DNA of 64,000 nt from an uncultured Pelagibacteraceae bacterium. Its GTDB lineage: Bacteria; Pseudomonadota; Alphaproteobacteria; Pelagibacterales; Pelagibacteraceae. The stretch spans positions 16,860 through 80,859 of the forward strand of contig CABYSJ010000006.1 in the NCBI GenBank assembly GCA_902521615.1, read 5' to 3'. The first letter of the stretch is position 1. Each line of letters begins with the position of its first letter. A program made the translations under genes and the position numbers. The notes below the pieces were generated by a model. The model did not search any database and was not told the DNA's origin. It saw only the letters and a list, made by a program, of their open reading frames with translations. Shown piece by piece: positions 41,529 through 50,492 of this stretch.

Positions 41529-42325
41529 TAATTATCTTTCCCCATTATTTCTTCTTCCATATTCCAAATCATGGATAAAATTTCTTCTCTTGTAGATGAA
41601 AATTCTTTATTTTTTTTAATTTCTCTTAAATCTTGAGTAAGACCCATTTCTGCAAATGGAAGATTATACTCTTTATGTATACGCCCTGGTCTTGGTGCCA
41701 TTACATATAATCTTTCTCCAAGTAACAATGCTTCTTCAACAGAGTGAGTAATTAAGATAATTGTTTTTCCAGTCTCTTTCCAAATCTTTAAAACTAATGA
41801 TTGCATTTTTTCTCTAGTTAATGCATCTAAAGCTCCTAATGGTTCATCCATTAAAATTAAATCAGGATCATTTATTAAACATCTTGCAAGAGCAACTCTT
41901 TGCTGCATACCTCCAGATAGTTGATAAGTTGGAGTGTTACCAAAACCTTTGAGTCCAACTATATCTAACCACTCATCAACTTTCTTAGCTGTAACTTCAG
42001 GATCTTCTTTCTTCATCCTAAGTCCAAAATTTACATTCTCAGCTACCGTTAACCATTCAAACAAAGCACCTTGTTGAAATACCATTCCTCTTTCAACGCC
42101 AGGTCCATCAATTTCATTATTATTAAGTGTTATTTTTCCAGAGGTAGGTCTTAAAAATCCTGCGGTAATATTTAATAAAGTTGTTTTTCCACAACCAGAA
42201 GGACCAAGCACTGTAAGCAATTCTCCTTTTTTTAAAGTAAAGCTTACGTCCTTTAAAGCATGAACTGTTTCTCCTTTTGGAGTTTTAAAAATCATGTTTA
42301 GATTTTGAGAAATCAGATCACTCAT
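41528..42325 (-). CDS. tauB: Taurine-type ABC transporter ATPase (TauB-like)
   Basis: A 265-residue ABC ATPase: Walker A GPSGCGKTT near residue 40, Q-loop VFQQGALFEWLTV, signature LSGGMQQRVALARCL near 137, Walker B LILMDEPLGALD, and H-loop ITHSVEEALLL. The Q-loop and length fit the nitrate/sulfonate/taurine (TauB/SsuB) group. It energises the TauC-like permease, with which its gene overlaps by one base. It is separated from tauA by a terminator-like hairpin, so it is probably expressed at a lower level than tauA. Confidence 0.93.
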   Translation of the reverse strand: MSDLISQNLNMIFKTPKGETVHALKDVSFTLKKGELLTVLGPSGCGKTTLLNITAGFLRPTSGKITLNNNEIDGPGVERGMVFQQGALFEWLTVAENVNFGLRMKKEDPEVTAKKVDEWLDIVGLKGFGNTPTYQLSGGMQQRVALARCLINDPDLILMDEPLGALDALTREKMQSLVLKIWKETGKTIILITHSVEEALLLGERLYVMAPRPGRIHKEYNLPFAEMGLTQDLREIKKNKEFSSTREEILSMIWNMEEEIMGKDN

Positions 42326-42355
42326 AAGTGCGTTATATTAGAAATTTTATAAAAA

Positions 42356-42389
42356 AAATAGGCACCAATTATAAAATCAGTGCCTATTT
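42356..42389 (-). terminator. Intercistronic hairpin/terminator between tauA and tauB
   Basis: AAATAGGCAC and GTGCCTATTT form a perfect 10-bp stem around a 14-base loop. Read on the minus strand (tauA towards tauB), the stem is followed by a run of eight U residues, so it has the form of an intrinsic terminator. It would let most transcripts end after tauA and so make binding protein in excess over ATPase and permease. It may also protect tauA mRNA from 3' decay. Confidence 0.8.
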
Positions 42390-42411
42390 AAAAAGTTTTA
42401 AACCCTTAAAA

Positions 42412-43353
42412 TTATAAAGGTAAGAAACTTGTATCTACAGCTCCTCCTGGAGTTCCCATACCTTTTAGGAAACCATCAAGATTACCACTTTCCATAGATG
42501 CTTTTGTTTCTTCTGGTGTTAAGAATTTGAAACCACTTAAAGTGTCTTTCATATCTGCAACTGTCATTTCAGAAGCTTTCGCCATTGAATTCATGTCAGC
42601 TTTACCAGCTTTGTATCTAGCATTAGCTTCATGTGTAACTTCGATGAAAGTTCTTAACATACCCGGGTTTTCTTTCATGAATTTATCTGTAACAGAAGTA
42701 ATATCTATACCCAAGATACCAGCTGCTCTAGCTTCATCTACAGTTAAAAGTCTTGATCCAACTGCAGTTGCTGCTTTTATAGAGTTACCACCAAATAAAC
42801 ATGCCATTACAACATCGCCACTAACTAATGCAGCAGCACCTTCTTCAGGGTCCATTTGAATAATGTCCATTTTACCTCTGTCAGCACCAACAACTTTCAT
42901 ACTTTCATCAAAAACGTATTCAGCCATTGTTCCTAATGGAACAGCAACTTTTTTACCTTCTAATTCAGTAGCGTTTGCTTTTGTAATTCCAGATGCATTA
43001 GATGTAACACATGTAGTTCCACCCATTCCGTATTCCATAGCAATATCAACTAATTTGATAGGCGCATTAGATTTTACAGCATTGATAAAAGGCACTAATC
43101 CTTGAGAGTAAGAAATATCAATATCTCCTGCTAACATTGCATCAGTCATTGCTCCACCATTAGTGAAATTTGTCCATTTTACTGGAACACCAAGAGCTTT
43201 AGCAAAATTCTTTTTCTGCATGTCTTCTAAATTTGGGCTTGGCCATTCTAGAAAGTATGCAACTCTAACCTCATTTGCAGCTGAATTAGCAACTGAAATT
43301 GATAGGTTAAGTGCAAAAATAGATCCTAGAATAAAACTTAGTATTTTTTTCAT
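42412..43353 (-). CDS. tauA: Taurine-type ABC substrate-binding protein (TauA-like)
   Basis: A 313-residue periplasmic binding protein with a signal peptide (MKKILSFILGSIFALNLSISVANSA). The mature start VRVAYFLEWPSPN, the LAGDIDISYSQGLVPFINAV region and GTMAEYVFDESMKVVGAD near residue 141 fit the NMT1/TauA-SsuA family. It captures the substrate for TauB/TauC. It is the first gene of the operon and divergent from the aminotransferase operon, with a 180-base shared regulatory region. Taurine is the best guess because of the neighbouring omega-aminotransferase and alanine dehydrogenase; other short amines or sulfonates are possible. Confidence 0.9.
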   Translation of the reverse strand: MKKILSFILGSIFALNLSISVANSAANEVRVAYFLEWPSPNLEDMQKKNFAKALGVPVKWTNFTNGGAMTDAMLAGDIDISYSQGLVPFINAVKSNAPIKLVDIAMEYGMGGTTCVTSNASGITKANATELEGKKVAVPLGTMAEYVFDESMKVVGADRGKMDIIQMDPEEGAAALVSGDVVMACLFGGNSIKAATAVGSRLLTVDEARAAGILGIDITSVTDKFMKENPGMLRTFIEVTHEANARYKAGKADMNSMAKASEMTVADMKDTLSGFKFLTPEETKASMESGNLDGFLKGMGTPGGAVDTSFLPL

Positions 43354-43533
43354 TTATTCCCCTATGTTTAATTAATTAAATTCTGGATATTTAAATTCAA
43401 ATTGTCTCCGAAGTAAAACAAAAAAAGAAACTTATACAATCCTTAGTTGTGTCAATAATGTGGTAGTTAATCCATTTATTTTAGTCTAAAGAGGCCTTAA
43501 GATTAAATTAAAATATTTTAAAAAAAAATTTTT
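43354..43533. promoter_or_regulatory. Divergent promoter region between tauA and the aminotransferase operon
   Basis: This 180-base AT-rich gap must hold the start sites for both divergent operons. I see no clear -35/-10 pair with standard spacing, although a TTGACA is present on the minus strand near 43450. No riboswitch-like structure or strong palindrome was found. No gene for a TauR-type regulator is nearby. Confidence 0.5.
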
Positions 43534-44880
43534 ATGAGCACACAAAATAAAACAGCAATTCCAAATTCTTTAAATGAGCATTGGATGCCATTTACATCTA
43601 ACAAAGATTTTAAGGAGAACCCAAGATTAATTGTTGAAGCTAAAGGTGTGTATTTAAAAAACCACCAAGGACAAACTCAAATTGATGCAAGCTCAGGATT
43701 GTTTTGTAATCCTTTAGGGCATGGTAGACAAGAAATTATTGAGGCAATAACAAATCAATTGAAAACTTTAGATTATTGCCAACCTTTCCAGCAAGGTTTT
43801 GGTGGATCATTTGAATTAGCGACTAGAATTTCAAAACATACTCCAGGAAACTTAAATAGAATGTTTTATACTATTTGTGGTTCAACAGCTGTTGAAACTG
43901 CAATTAAGATTGCAATCGCTTACCATAGAGCAAGAGGAGATAGTCAAAGATTTAGATTTGTTGGTAGAGAAAGAGGTTATCATGGAATGAATATTGGTGC
44001 GACTTCTGTTGGAGGTATGGTTAATAATGTTAAAACTTTTGCGAGTGTTTTAATGCCGGGCGTAGTTCACATGAGACATACACATTTACCAGAACATAAA
44101 TTTGTAAGTGGTCAACCAGAAACAGGTGTTGAGCTAGCGGAAGATTTAGAAAGAATTTGTATGAACTTTGGAGCTGAAAATATTGCTGCTTGTATTGTTG
44201 AACCTATTGCAGGATCAACAGGTACATTGGTTCCGCCAAAAGGATATCTACAAAGATTAAGAGAGATTTGTGATAAACACGGAATACTTCTAATATTTGA
44301 TGAAGTAATTACTGGATGGGGAAGAACAGGATCTCCATTTGCATCACAAGAGTATGGGGTCACTCCAGACATGATGACAATGGCAAAAGCTACAACAAAT
44401 GGTATTAGCCCAATGGGAGTTGTTGCATGTAAAGAAGATATCTATGATGCAATTGCAGAAAATGCTCCTAAAGGGACTATAGAATTATTTCATGGATATA
44501 CTTATTCAGGAATTCCAATTTCAGTAGCTGCTGGATTAGCAGTACAAGATATTATTGAAAAAGATGATATTTTCAATAGAGCAAAAAATTTAGCACCTTA
44601 TTTCCAAGAAGGTCTAATGTCTTTAAAAGATATCGATGTTGTTGATAATATCAGAGGATACGGAATGATGGGTGGAATTGATATTGTTATGGATAAAAAA
44701 CCTGGTGCAGCAGGTTTGACTTGTTTCAAACATTGCTATGAAGCAGGGGTAAATTTCAAAGCTACTGGTGATTGTTTAATCATTGCTCCAATGTTTATTT
44801 GTGAAAAAAAACACATTGATGAGATTATTGAAAAACTTAGAATAGGAATAACAAATTACGCAAAAAGTAAAAAGAATTAA
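43534..44880 (+). CDS. Omega-amino acid:pyruvate aminotransferase, probable taurine/beta-alanine type
   Basis: A 448-residue class III PLP aminotransferase. EHWMPFTSN near residue 15, CGSTAVETAIKIA near 114, RERGYHGMNIGATSVGG near 147, the cofactor aspartate in LLIFDEVITGWGRTG near 251, and the PLP lysine in MTMAKATTNG near 288 are typical. By recall it resembles beta-alanine:pyruvate aminotransferases more than the few Tpa sequences I know. Location opposite a TauABC-like transporter and before alanine dehydrogenase suggests it converts taurine plus pyruvate to sulfoacetaldehyde plus alanine. Beta-alanine or hypotaurine are alternatives. Cytoplasmic. Confidence 0.88.
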   Translation: MSTQNKTAIPNSLNEHWMPFTSNKDFKENPRLIVEAKGVYLKNHQGQTQIDASSGLFCNPLGHGRQEIIEAITNQLKTLDYCQPFQQGFGGSFELATRISKHTPGNLNRMFYTICGSTAVETAIKIAIAYHRARGDSQRFRFVGRERGYHGMNIGATSVGGMVNNVKTFASVLMPGVVHMRHTHLPEHKFVSGQPETGVELAEDLERICMNFGAENIAACIVEPIAGSTGTLVPPKGYLQRLREICDKHGILLIFDEVITGWGRTGSPFASQEYGVTPDMMTMAKATTNGISPMGVVACKEDIYDAIAENAPKGTIELFHGYTYSGIPISVAAGLAVQDIIEKDDIFNRAKNLAPYFQEGLMSLKDIDVVDNIRGYGMMGGIDIVMDKKPGAAGLTCFKHCYEAGVNFKATGDCLIIAPMFICEKKHIDEIIEKLRIGITNYAKSKKN

Positions 44881-44889
44881 TTTTCGTTT

Positions 44890-46008
44890 ATGAAAATTGG
44901 AGTTCCTAAAGAAATAAAACCTCAGGAAAATAGAATTGGTTTAACACCTGATAGTGTTAAAACTTTAGTTTCAGAAGGTCATGAAGTTTTAGTTGAAAAC
45001 AATGGTGGGTTTGAAGCTGGTTTTGAGAACGATCAATATATAAAAGCTGGAGCTAAAATATCTGATACAGCAGCTGATATTTTTAACGATGCAGAAATAA
45101 TTGTTAAAGTTAAAGAACCTCAAAAAGTAGAAGTTGATATGATTAGAGAAAATCAAATCGTATATACCTATCTACATTTAGCTGCTGCAAAAGAATTAAC
45201 AGAAGGGTTAATAAAATCTAAAAGTATTAATATAGCTTACGAAACAGTCACTGATGATAATGGAAGATTGCCATTACTTGCTCCGATGAGTGCTGTGGCA
45301 GGGAGAATGTCAGTACAAGCAGGTGCTCATTGTTTAGAGAAAAATCAAAGTGGTAGAGGTTTGCTTTTAGGTGGTGCACCAGGTGTAACAGGTGGAACTG
45401 TGGTTATATTAGGCGGAGGAGTTGTTGGAGAGAACGCTGCAGTGATTGCAACAGGCATGCAAGCAAAAGTTCATATTGTAGATAAATCTGAAGCTCGATT
45501 AAGACAACTTGTTGAAATGTTTGGAGATAAAATTATTCCTGAACAAAGTGATAAAACAGATTTAGATAAATTAGTTGCTGAAGCTGATTTATTAGTTGGT
45601 GGAGTGTTAATCCCTGGTGCTGAAGCACCAAAACTAATTACTAAAGAAATGATCAAGACTATGAAAAGGGGTTCTGTAATTGTTGATGTTGCTATAGATC
45701 AAGGAGGATGCGTAGAAACAAGTAAACCAACAACACACGGTAATCCAACTTATATAGTTGATGACGTAGTTCATTACTGTGTAGCAAATATGCCAGGTGG
45801 TGTACCTAGAACATCTACATTGGCGTTGAATAATGCAACCTTACCTTTTTTAGTTAAACTAGCTAACAAAGGTTATCAAAAAGCGTTAAGTGACGATAAA
45901 AACTTTTTAGCAGGGTTAAATGTTCATAAAGGTCAAGTAACATACAAAGCTGTTGCTGATGTATTTGGACATAATTTCGTAGAACCTGGAGAAGCTATCA
46001 AACATTAG
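44890..46008 (+). CDS. ald: Alanine dehydrogenase
   Basis: A 372-residue NAD-dependent L-alanine dehydrogenase. MKIGVPKEIKPQENRI at the start, YTYLHLAAAKELTEGL near residue 93, the Rossmann motif VVILGGGVVGENAAVIA near 170, and the catalytic-region AIDQGGCVETSKPTTH near 267 define the family, and the length is standard. It regenerates pyruvate from the alanine formed by the aminotransferase 9 bases upstream, releasing ammonium and NADH. The pair is the well-known arrangement of taurine and omega-amino acid catabolism. Confidence 0.95.
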   Translation: MKIGVPKEIKPQENRIGLTPDSVKTLVSEGHEVLVENNGGFEAGFENDQYIKAGAKISDTAADIFNDAEIIVKVKEPQKVEVDMIRENQIVYTYLHLAAAKELTEGLIKSKSINIAYETVTDDNGRLPLLAPMSAVAGRMSVQAGAHCLEKNQSGRGLLLGGAPGVTGGTVVILGGGVVGENAAVIATGMQAKVHIVDKSEARLRQLVEMFGDKIIPEQSDKTDLDKLVAEADLLVGGVLIPGAEAPKLITKEMIKTMKRGSVIVDVAIDQGGCVETSKPTTHGNPTYIVDDVVHYCVANMPGGVPRTSTLALNNATLPFLVKLANKGYQKALSDDKNFLAGLNVHKGQVTYKAVADVFGHNFVEPGEAIKH

Positions 46009-46010
46009 AA

Positions 46011-48455
46011 ATGGAAAAAAACTATCCTTCAAGCGCAAAGGTAGTTGTAATAGGGGGTGGCGTTGCTGGTACTTCTTGTGCTTATCATTTAGCTAAATTT
46101 GGCTGGAAAGATGTTGTTTTATTAGAACGAGATCAATTAACATCTGGTACAACTTGGCATGCTGCAGGATTAATAGGTCAATTAGGAGCTACTTCTACTA
46201 TAACTAAATTAAGAAAATATTCTTTAGATCTTTACAAAGAGCTAGAAAAAACAACAGGTTTATCAACTGGTCTTAAACAGAATGGAGCAATAACAGTAGC
46301 TTCTTCCAAAGAAAGAATGCAGGAGTTGTTAAGGCAAGCTACAACTGCACAATTATCAAATGTTGAGGTTGAAGTTTTAAACAAAGAAAGAATAAAAGAA
46401 TTATATCCTGTAGTAAAAAACGAAGATCTAGTTGGTGGTGTTTATATGCCTAAAGATGGTCAGGCAGATCCTGTTGGAGTTACCAATGTATTGGCTAAAG
46501 CAGCTAGAATTTTGGGTGTTCAAATATTTGAGAAGACACCAGTAAAAAAAATTTTATTAAAAAATAAACGAATATGTGGTGTTGAAATTTCCCAAGGAAA
46601 AATTGATTGTGAATATGTAGTTTTAGCTACAGGAATGTGGTCTAGACAAATTGGAGAAGATATTGGTGTTAGTGTTCCGTTATATCCTAATGAGCACTTC
46701 TATGTGATTACAGAACCAATGAAAGATCTTCCTAAAGATTTACCTGTTTTAAGGGATTACAATGCTTGTCTTTATTTAAAAGAAGATGCCGGAAAAATAC
46801 TAGTTGGAATTTTCGAACCTAATGCAAAACCTGCTTTTAAAGATAGTGGAAAAGTTCCTGATGATTTTTCATTCGGAGAATTTCCTGATGATTTTGATCA
46901 TTTTGAGCCTTACCTTGAGAAATCTTTTAATAGACTTCCAATGTTAGAAAACGCAGGTATAAGAAAGTTTTTTTCAGGACCCGAGTCGTTTACACCTGAT
47001 ACTCAATATTTACTTGGGGAAACACCAGAAGTAAAAAACCTTTATACGTGTTGTGGTTTTAATAGTATTGGAATAGCAAGTTCTGGAGGTGCAGGCAGAG
47101 TTACTGCTGAATGGATGATTAACGGTCATACAAATGAAGATTTATTTTCTTTAGATATAAAAAGATTTCAAAAGTTTCATTCATCTTCAAAATTTATCAT
47201 GGATAGGGTTACTGAAACTTTAGGGGATTTATATGGGATGCATTGGCCTTATAAACAACACGAAACTTCAAGAAATGAAAAATTACTACCTTATCATGAT
47301 GAGTTAAAAAAAGCTGGTGCATGTTTTGGTGTTACAGGAGGTTTTGAAAGACCCATGTGGTACTCTTTAAACGGTGAAGAACCAAAATATAATTATAGTT
47401 TTAATTATCAAAATTGGTACCCATCTGCAAAACATGAAACCATAAATGCGAGAAAAAATGTCGGACTTTTTGATTTTTCAACTTTTTCTAAATTTGATTT
47501 AAAAGGTGAGAAAGTTCATAGTGATTTACAAAAAATTTGTACAGCTAATATTAAAAATGAAATTGGCAAAACTACCTATACACACATGTTAAATGAGGAC
47601 GGTGGTATAGAAACAGATGTAACAGTTGTCTGTATTGATAAAAATTATTTTAGAATAGTTAGTTCAGCAGTAACTAGAGAAAGAGATAAATTTCATATTT
47701 TAAAATATTTATCTGAAGATGTTAAATTTATAGATGTTACAGAAGAGATTTGCTGTCTTGGTTTATTTGGTCCTAAAAGTAGAGATATGATTCAAAAGAT
47801 TAGTGATGAAGATTATTCATCGGAAAAATTTCAATTTGGATTAGGAAAAAATGTATTGATTGAGAATATAAAAGTTTGGGCACAAAGAATATCTTATGTG
47901 GGTGAACTTGGCTTTGAATTATACGTAAATAAAAATGATGCTTTGGACTTATATAAAATTTTAACTAATGAAGGCAAAAACTTTGGCTTATCTCATTGCG
48001 GTATGCATGCAATGGATATAATGAGAATGGAAAGTGGTTTTTTACATTGGGGCCATGATATTTCACCAGAAGAAAATCAGTATCAAGCAGGTTTAAATTT
48101 TACTATTAGTTATAAAAAAAATGTTAATTTTATAGGTAAAGATGCTTTATTAAAGATCAAAGATAAGCCATTAAATAAAAGAATGATGATGTTTACTCTA
48201 AAAAGTAGTAAACCTGGTGAACCTTTGTTGTTACACGAGGAACCTATTTATTTAGATGATAAAATCATTGGAAGAACCACTTCGGGAAATTATTCATTTT
48301 GCTATGATAAAAATTTGTCATTTGGCTATGTTAATTCAGGAAACACAATAGATACGCTTAAAGATAGAAATTTGTTCATAGAAGTAGAGAAGGTCAAATA
48401 TCCAATCGACATTCTTTCAAAACCACTAAATTCAAAAGATTTTAGAAAAATTTAG
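46011..48455 (+). CDS. Dimethylglycine/sarcosine dehydrogenase-like flavoprotein with folate domain
   Basis: An 814-residue, two-part enzyme. The N-terminal FAD domain starts VVVIGGGVAGTSCAYHLA near residue 11; GTTWHAAGLIGQ near 46 carries the histidine that binds FAD covalently in dimethylglycine dehydrogenase. The C-terminal half (about 420-814) is a GcvT-like tetrahydrofolate domain (YVGELGFELYV near 629; GMHAMDIMRMESGFLHWGHDI). Such enzymes remove methyl groups from secondary or tertiary amines and pass formaldehyde to folate. It is 2 bases after ald, so it may feed a methylated amine, for example N-methyltaurine or a methylated amino acid, into this pathway. The substrate is not visible. 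Confidence 0.88.
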   Translation: MEKNYPSSAKVVVIGGGVAGTSCAYHLAKFGWKDVVLLERDQLTSGTTWHAAGLIGQLGATSTITKLRKYSLDLYKELEKTTGLSTGLKQNGAITVASSKERMQELLRQATTAQLSNVEVEVLNKERIKELYPVVKNEDLVGGVYMPKDGQADPVGVTNVLAKAARILGVQIFEKTPVKKILLKNKRICGVEISQGKIDCEYVVLATGMWSRQIGEDIGVSVPLYPNEHFYVITEPMKDLPKDLPVLRDYNACLYLKEDAGKILVGIFEPNAKPAFKDSGKVPDDFSFGEFPDDFDHFEPYLEKSFNRLPMLENAGIRKFFSGPESFTPDTQYLLGETPEVKNLYTCCGFNSIGIASSGGAGRVTAEWMINGHTNEDLFSLDIKRFQKFHSSSKFIMDRVTETLGDLYGMHWPYKQHETSRNEKLLPYHDELKKAGACFGVTGGFERPMWYSLNGEEPKYNYSFNYQNWYPSAKHETINARKNVGLFDFSTFSKFDLKGEKVHSDLQKICTANIKNEIGKTTYTHMLNEDGGIETDVTVVCIDKNYFRIVSSAVTRERDKFHILKYLSEDVKFIDVTEEICCLGLFGPKSRDMIQKISDEDYSSEKFQFGLGKNVLIENIKVWAQRISYVGELGFELYVNKNDALDLYKILTNEGKNFGLSHCGMHAMDIMRMESGFLHWGHDISPEENQYQAGLNFTISYKKNVNFIGKDALLKIKDKPLNKRMMMFTLKSSKPGEPLLLHEEPIYLDDKIIGRTTSGNYSFCYDKNLSFGYVNSGNTIDTLKDRNLFIEVEKVKYPIDILSKPLNSKDFRKI

Positions 48456-48504
48456 ATAATTTTAATTTGATTGTATTTAAGATAATTAGCTGGTTAAATA
48501 AACT

Positions 48505-48714
48505 GTGAAAAAAAGCGATCAAGATACATCATTATTTAATACTGATATTGCTAGAAATAAAGTTTTCGAAGTAGATAAGATTAAAACTACTAATGTAAAT
48601 ATTTTATTAAATAGAGTTCGATTAGATCAAAAAAGAACTTTAAAAAAAAGAATTGTTTTTTCAATTATTTTAGCAGGTTTAGTTAGCTCATTGGCTATTT
48701 ATTTTATTATTTAG
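48505..48714 (+). CDS. Small tail-anchored membrane protein B
   Basis: A 69-residue protein starting at GTG, with a polar N-terminus, a basic helix (VNILLNRVRLDQKRTLKKR) and one C-terminal membrane helix (IVFSIILAGLVSSLAIYFII). The layout and the pattern VN-IL--R--------KKR match the 90-residue protein at 38321, suggesting the same small family. Unknown function. It lies between the flavoprotein gene and tRNA-Met with no evident operon partner. Confidence 0.6.
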   Translation: MKKSDQDTSLFNTDIARNKVFEVDKIKTTNVNILLNRVRLDQKRTLKKRIVFSIILAGLVSSLAIYFII

Positions 48715-48740
48715 TTTAGAATTTGATTTAAAAAAGTTTA

Positions 48741-48768
48741 TTGAAACAATAAAGATTTATATTATAAA
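48741..48768 (+). promoter_or_regulatory. Promoter of tRNA-Met
   Basis: TTGAAA (48741-48746), a 16-base spacer and TATAAA (48763-48768) lie 15 bases before the first tRNA base. This is the standard -35/-10 geometry and the only complete vegetative promoter I could read with confidence in this stretch. Confidence 0.6.
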
Positions 48769-48783
48769 TCATTTATCAATTAA

Positions 48784-48860
48784 GGCGGGGTAGCTCAGTT
48801 GGTTAGAGCGCGGGACTCATAAGCCCGAGGTCAGTGGTTCGATCCCACTTCCCGCTACCA
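48784..48860 (+). tRNA. tRNA-Met (anticodon CAT), elongator type
   Basis: The 77-base sequence folds as a tRNA: acceptor GGCGGGG/TCCCGCT with G-U pairs at both ends of the stem, D arm GCTC-GAGC, anticodon loop CTCATAA (CAT), T arm AGTGG-TTCGATC-CCACT, and an encoded CCA end. Position 1-72 is G-U, not the unpaired C-A of initiator tRNA, so it is an elongator Met tRNA or, less likely, the CAT-anticodon Ile2 tRNA that is modified to read AUA. The last anticodon-stem pair reads A-G. Confidence 0.92.
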
Positions 48861-48866
48861 AAAATT

Positions 48867-49385
48867 ATGAAAGATATTTATGTAACTTGGGAAGACTATC
48901 ATAAAAAGATAGAGCAATTAGCTAAAAAAATTCATGATGATAATTTAAAATTTAATCAAATAATTTGTATCGCAAAAGGTGGTTTAAGAGTAGGAGATGT
49001 TTTTAGTAGACTTTTCAATGTTCCTTTAGCGATATTATCTGTTGAATCTTATCATGGCGATAGTGATGATATTAAAAACCAACAAGGACAGTTTACCTTT
49101 TCAAGAGATTTAGCAAAAACTACTCCAAATTTAGGTTCACATGTTTTGTTAGTTGATGATTTAGCTGATTCTGGGAAAACTTTAATAAAAAGTATTAAAT
49201 GGTTAGAGCATTTTTATGGATTTTATTTAGATGAAAAAATTAAAACTGCAGTTATATGGCACAAATCAACTTCAAAATTTAAACCTGATTACTCTGTAGA
49301 TTATTTAAAAGACTCTCCTTGGATACATATGCCTTTTGAGAAATATGAAACTACAAATATAAAAGACTTTAAGTTTGAAAAATAA
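48867..49385 (+). CDS. Purine phosphoribosyltransferase, Gpt/xanthine-hypoxanthine type
   Basis: A 172-residue PRT-family enzyme. The PRPP-binding motif is HVLLVDDLADSGKTL near residue 92, and FNQIICIAKGGLRVGD near 34 is typical of Gpt/Hpt-like proteins. The start is set to the ATG at 48867 (MKDIYVTWEDYHKK); the ORF track's start at 48834 lies inside the tRNA and is not possible as a gene start. It would salvage guanine, xanthine or hypoxanthine with PRPP. Its end is 1 base from the convergent guaC end, and a second PRT gene (apt) follows, forming a purine salvage group. Confidence 0.85.
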   Translation: MKDIYVTWEDYHKKIEQLAKKIHDDNLKFNQIICIAKGGLRVGDVFSRLFNVPLAILSVESYHGDSDDIKNQQGQFTFSRDLAKTTPNLGSHVLLVDDLADSGKTLIKSIKWLEHFYGFYLDEKIKTAVIWHKSTSKFKPDYSVDYLKDSPWIHMPFEKYETTNIKDFKFEK

Positions 49386-49386
49386 A

Positions 49387-50421
49387 TTATTTAATTAAGC
49401 TATCGTTAAATTGATTGGATACTCTAACGAACGTTGTACATTTGCTTAATTGTTTGAGTGAGGGCGCACCAACATAAGTACAGCTACTTCTTACACCGCC
49501 AAGAATATTTAAAATAGTATCGTTTATTTTGCCTCTATATTTTACTCTTACTTTTCTTCCTTCACTACTTCGATAATCTGATAGTCCGCCATAGTGTTTT
49601 TTATTAGCAACTTCAGAACTAGATCCATAAAACTCTATATATTTTTCTCCATTAACTTTAACAATTTTACCATTTCCCTCATCATGTCCAGCTAACATAC
49701 CGCCAAGCATTACAAAATCTGCTCCACCTCCAAAACCTTTAGCAACATCACCAGGACAAGTGCATCCACCATCTGCAATTACATGTGCCCCAAGTCCATG
49801 TGCTGCATCAGCACATTCGATTACTGCACTTAATTGAGGGTAGCCAACTCCAGTTTGAATTCTTGTTGTACAAACACTTCCAGGTCCAATACCAACTTTA
49901 ACGATGTCTGCTCCACTTAGAACTAATTCTTGAGTCATATCAGCTGTTACAACATTACCTGCAATTATTGTTTTAGTTGGGTATTTATCTCTTACTGATT
50001 TAATAAAATTGGTAAAATGCTCTGTGTACCCATTTGCAACATCAATACAAATAAATTTAAAAAAACTAAATTCTTTTAATACTTTATCTAAATTTTGAAA
50101 ATCCTCTCTTTTTATACCAACGCTAAGTGCAATATTAGGAAAGATTTTTTTAATATTTTTATTTTGCTTAAGTTTTTTAACATCATGTTGTTTTGTTAAT
50201 GATGTGATCATTCCATATTCATTTAATTTTTCAGCAATACCTAATTCTCCAACACCATCCATGTTTGCTGCCATTATTGGAATACCTGACCATTCATTTT
50301 TGCTATATTTAAATCTATAAGTTCTTAGAAGATTTACGTCCTTACGACTTTTTAATGTACTTCTTTTAGGTCTAAACAGTACATCTGAATAATCTAACTT
50401 AAGCTCTTCTTCAATTCTCAT
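49387..50421 (-). CDS. guaC: GMP reductase
   Basis: A 344-residue IMPDH/GMPR-family enzyme that deaminates GMP to IMP with NADPH. The first residues (MRIEEELKLDYSDVLFRPKRSTLKSR), IMAANMDGVG, ADIVKVGIGPGSVCTTR with the catalytic cysteine near residue 183, and GGADFVMLGGMLAGHDE agree closely with E. coli GuaC as I recall it. No CBS domains are present, unlike IMPDH. It lets guanine nucleotides re-enter the adenine pool, consistent with the neighbouring salvage genes. Confidence 0.95.
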   Translation of the reverse strand: MRIEEELKLDYSDVLFRPKRSTLKSRKDVNLLRTYRFKYSKNEWSGIPIMAANMDGVGELGIAEKLNEYGMITSLTKQHDVKKLKQNKNIKKIFPNIALSVGIKREDFQNLDKVLKEFSFFKFICIDVANGYTEHFTNFIKSVRDKYPTKTIIAGNVVTADMTQELVLSGADIVKVGIGPGSVCTTRIQTGVGYPQLSAVIECADAAHGLGAHVIADGGCTCPGDVAKGFGGGADFVMLGGMLAGHDEGNGKIVKVNGEKYIEFYGSSSEVANKKHYGGLSDYRSSEGRKVRVKYRGKINDTILNILGGVRSSCTYVGAPSLKQLSKCTTFVRVSNQFNDSLIK

Positions 50422-50492
50422 TGATGATTAAGTTATAATCATAAAAATTAATTTCAAACATTATATAGCCTGTGGATAAGTTTTTTTGCTAT

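Noticed and set aside
42527-43375. Plus-strand ORFs opposite tauA
   Set aside because: Antisense shadows of the binding-protein gene; no independent start signals or motifs.
43440-43460. Minus-strand TTGACA with TATAAG as a tauA promoter
   Set aside because: The spacing is about 13 bases, too short for a standard promoter; left as unspecific evidence only.
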